From JAQVYV01 sp964507305 (GTDB lineage Bacteria; Bacillota; Clostridia; Saccharofermentanales; UBA5734), in assembly GCA_964507305.1 (NCBI GenBank), contig CAZDPQ010000164.1, forward strand, positions 1 through 5,383: 5,383 nt of DNA. Direction: 5' to 3'. The notes under the pieces were generated by a model. The model saw only the letters and a list, made by a program, of their open reading frames with translations, did not search any database and was not told the DNA's origin. The translations under genes and the position numbers were made by a program. Position 1 is the first letter of the stretch; every line of letters begins with the position of its first letter. Below, one piece after another: positions 5,223 to 5,383 of the stretch.

Positions 5223-5252
5223 AATATAGTGTATGGTACACACTATTGTCAA
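5223..5252 (-). promoter_or_regulatory. padR-HAAS promoter
   Basis: On the - strand a perfect -35 TTGACA occupies 5252-5247 and a -10 TATATT occupies 5228-5223, with an 18-bp spacer. Transcription should start near 5216, giving a leader of about 40 nt before the padR ATG. The region is strongly AT-rich compared with the genes on either side. Confidence 0.8.
5226..5246. promoter_or_regulatory. Candidate PadR operator inside the padR promoter
   Basis: ATAGTGT (5226-5232) and ACACTAT (5240-5246) are perfect inverted arms with a 7-nt centre. An overlapping inverted pair GTGTA-N3-TACAC sits at 5229-5241. Half-sites of this GTGT/ACAC kind resemble the ATGT...ACAT sites described for some PadR proteins. 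The element fills most of the spacer and overlaps the -10 box, so a bound dimer would block polymerase. A further ACTAT half-site at 5211-5215 lies about 15 bp from the left arm, near the predicted start of transcription. Confidence 0.6.
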
Positions 5253-5268
5253 TAGAAAGCACCTCGTA

Positions 5269-5287
5269 TTTACAAAACGTTTACAAA
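5269..5287 (+). repeat. Direct repeat TTTACAAA, 11-bp spacing
   Basis: TTTACAAA occurs at 5269-5276 and 5280-5287, one helical turn apart. An AAACGTTT perfect palindrome (5275-5282) spans the junction. It lies between the upstream permease end and the padR promoter. It could be an upstream binding site or only AT-rich intergenic sequence. Confidence 0.4.
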
Positions 5288-5288
5288 T

Positions 5289-5383
5289 TCAGGGGGAAGG
5301 CAGCCGGTTCCACCGACACAACACGCGCTCCGCACAGTCGATAAGCTTGAACAGGGCGATGCCCATCAGGCTGATCGCGGCGA
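5289..5383 (-). CDS. C-terminal end of a membrane protein, probably an ABC transporter permease (NitT/TauT/SsuC type), partial
   Basis: Only the last 30 residues are in the window, reading on the - strand to TGA at 5289-5291. They comprise a hydrophobic segment AAISLMGIALFKLIDCAERV followed by a basic/aromatic tail LCRWNRLPSP. A final membrane helix ending in (L/I)-(V/I)-D-x-x-E-R, then a short Arg/Trp-containing cytoplasmic tail, is the usual finish of binding-protein-dependent permeases of the SsuC/TauC family. The identification is from this short pattern only, and substrate cannot be inferred. The other two - strand frames are less convincing: one stops within the first six codons and the other gives no membrane-like sequence. 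The gene ends about 115 bp before the padR ATG with the same orientation, but padR has its own promoter. Confidence 0.55.
   Translation of the reverse strand, partial: AAISLMGIALFKLIDCAERVLCRWNRLPSP

Noticed and set aside
5219..5249. Possible + strand promoter (TTGCAA with TATTGT) in the padR upstream region
   Set aside because: Spacing of 19 bp, poor boxes and no + strand gene downstream.

Overview
The window looks like chromosomal DNA of a GC-rich Bacillota (Clostridia-like) bacterium. The basis is the gene order ylxM-ffh-rpsP-khpA-rimM-trmD, strong Shine-Dalgarno sites before most genes, a PadR/HAAS-domain pair of the kind common in Clostridia and Bacilli, and a strongly GC-biased third codon position in the coding parts. 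The lineage below phylum is inference.

Bases 1-118 are AT-rich and hold a near-consensus housekeeping promoter directly before ylxM. Bases 119-3830 (+ strand) are a compact run of co-translational targeting and ribosome/tRNA maturation genes: YlxM (SRP-associated HTH protein), Ffh (SRP GTPase), ribosomal protein S16, the small KH RNA-binding protein KhpA, the 16S maturation factor RimM and the tRNA m1G37 methyltransferase TrmD. All gaps are short (19-88 nt), so they are probably one transcription unit with internal translational control. Together they serve early stages of protein synthesis: ribosome small-subunit assembly, decoding accuracy and membrane targeting.

Bases 3738-5175 (- strand) are a two-gene unit, padR then a HAAS-domain multi-pass membrane protein, running head-on into trmD. 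The two coding regions overlap tail to tail by 93 bp, and a nested hairpin sits at the junction. rplS, the usual next gene after trmD, is not there. The padR promoter (5223-5252, - strand) contains a palindrome lying between its -35 and -10 boxes, which fits PadR autorepression.

Bases 5289-5383 (- strand) are the C-terminal end of a membrane protein that resembles the last helix of NitT/TauT/SsuC-type ABC transporter permeases.

I see no tRNA, rRNA, CRISPR array, insertion sequence or phage gene, and no clear new defence or mobile system. The points most worth a second look are the apparently leaderless ylxM start, the trmD/HAAS overlap with its hairpin, and the padR control region.
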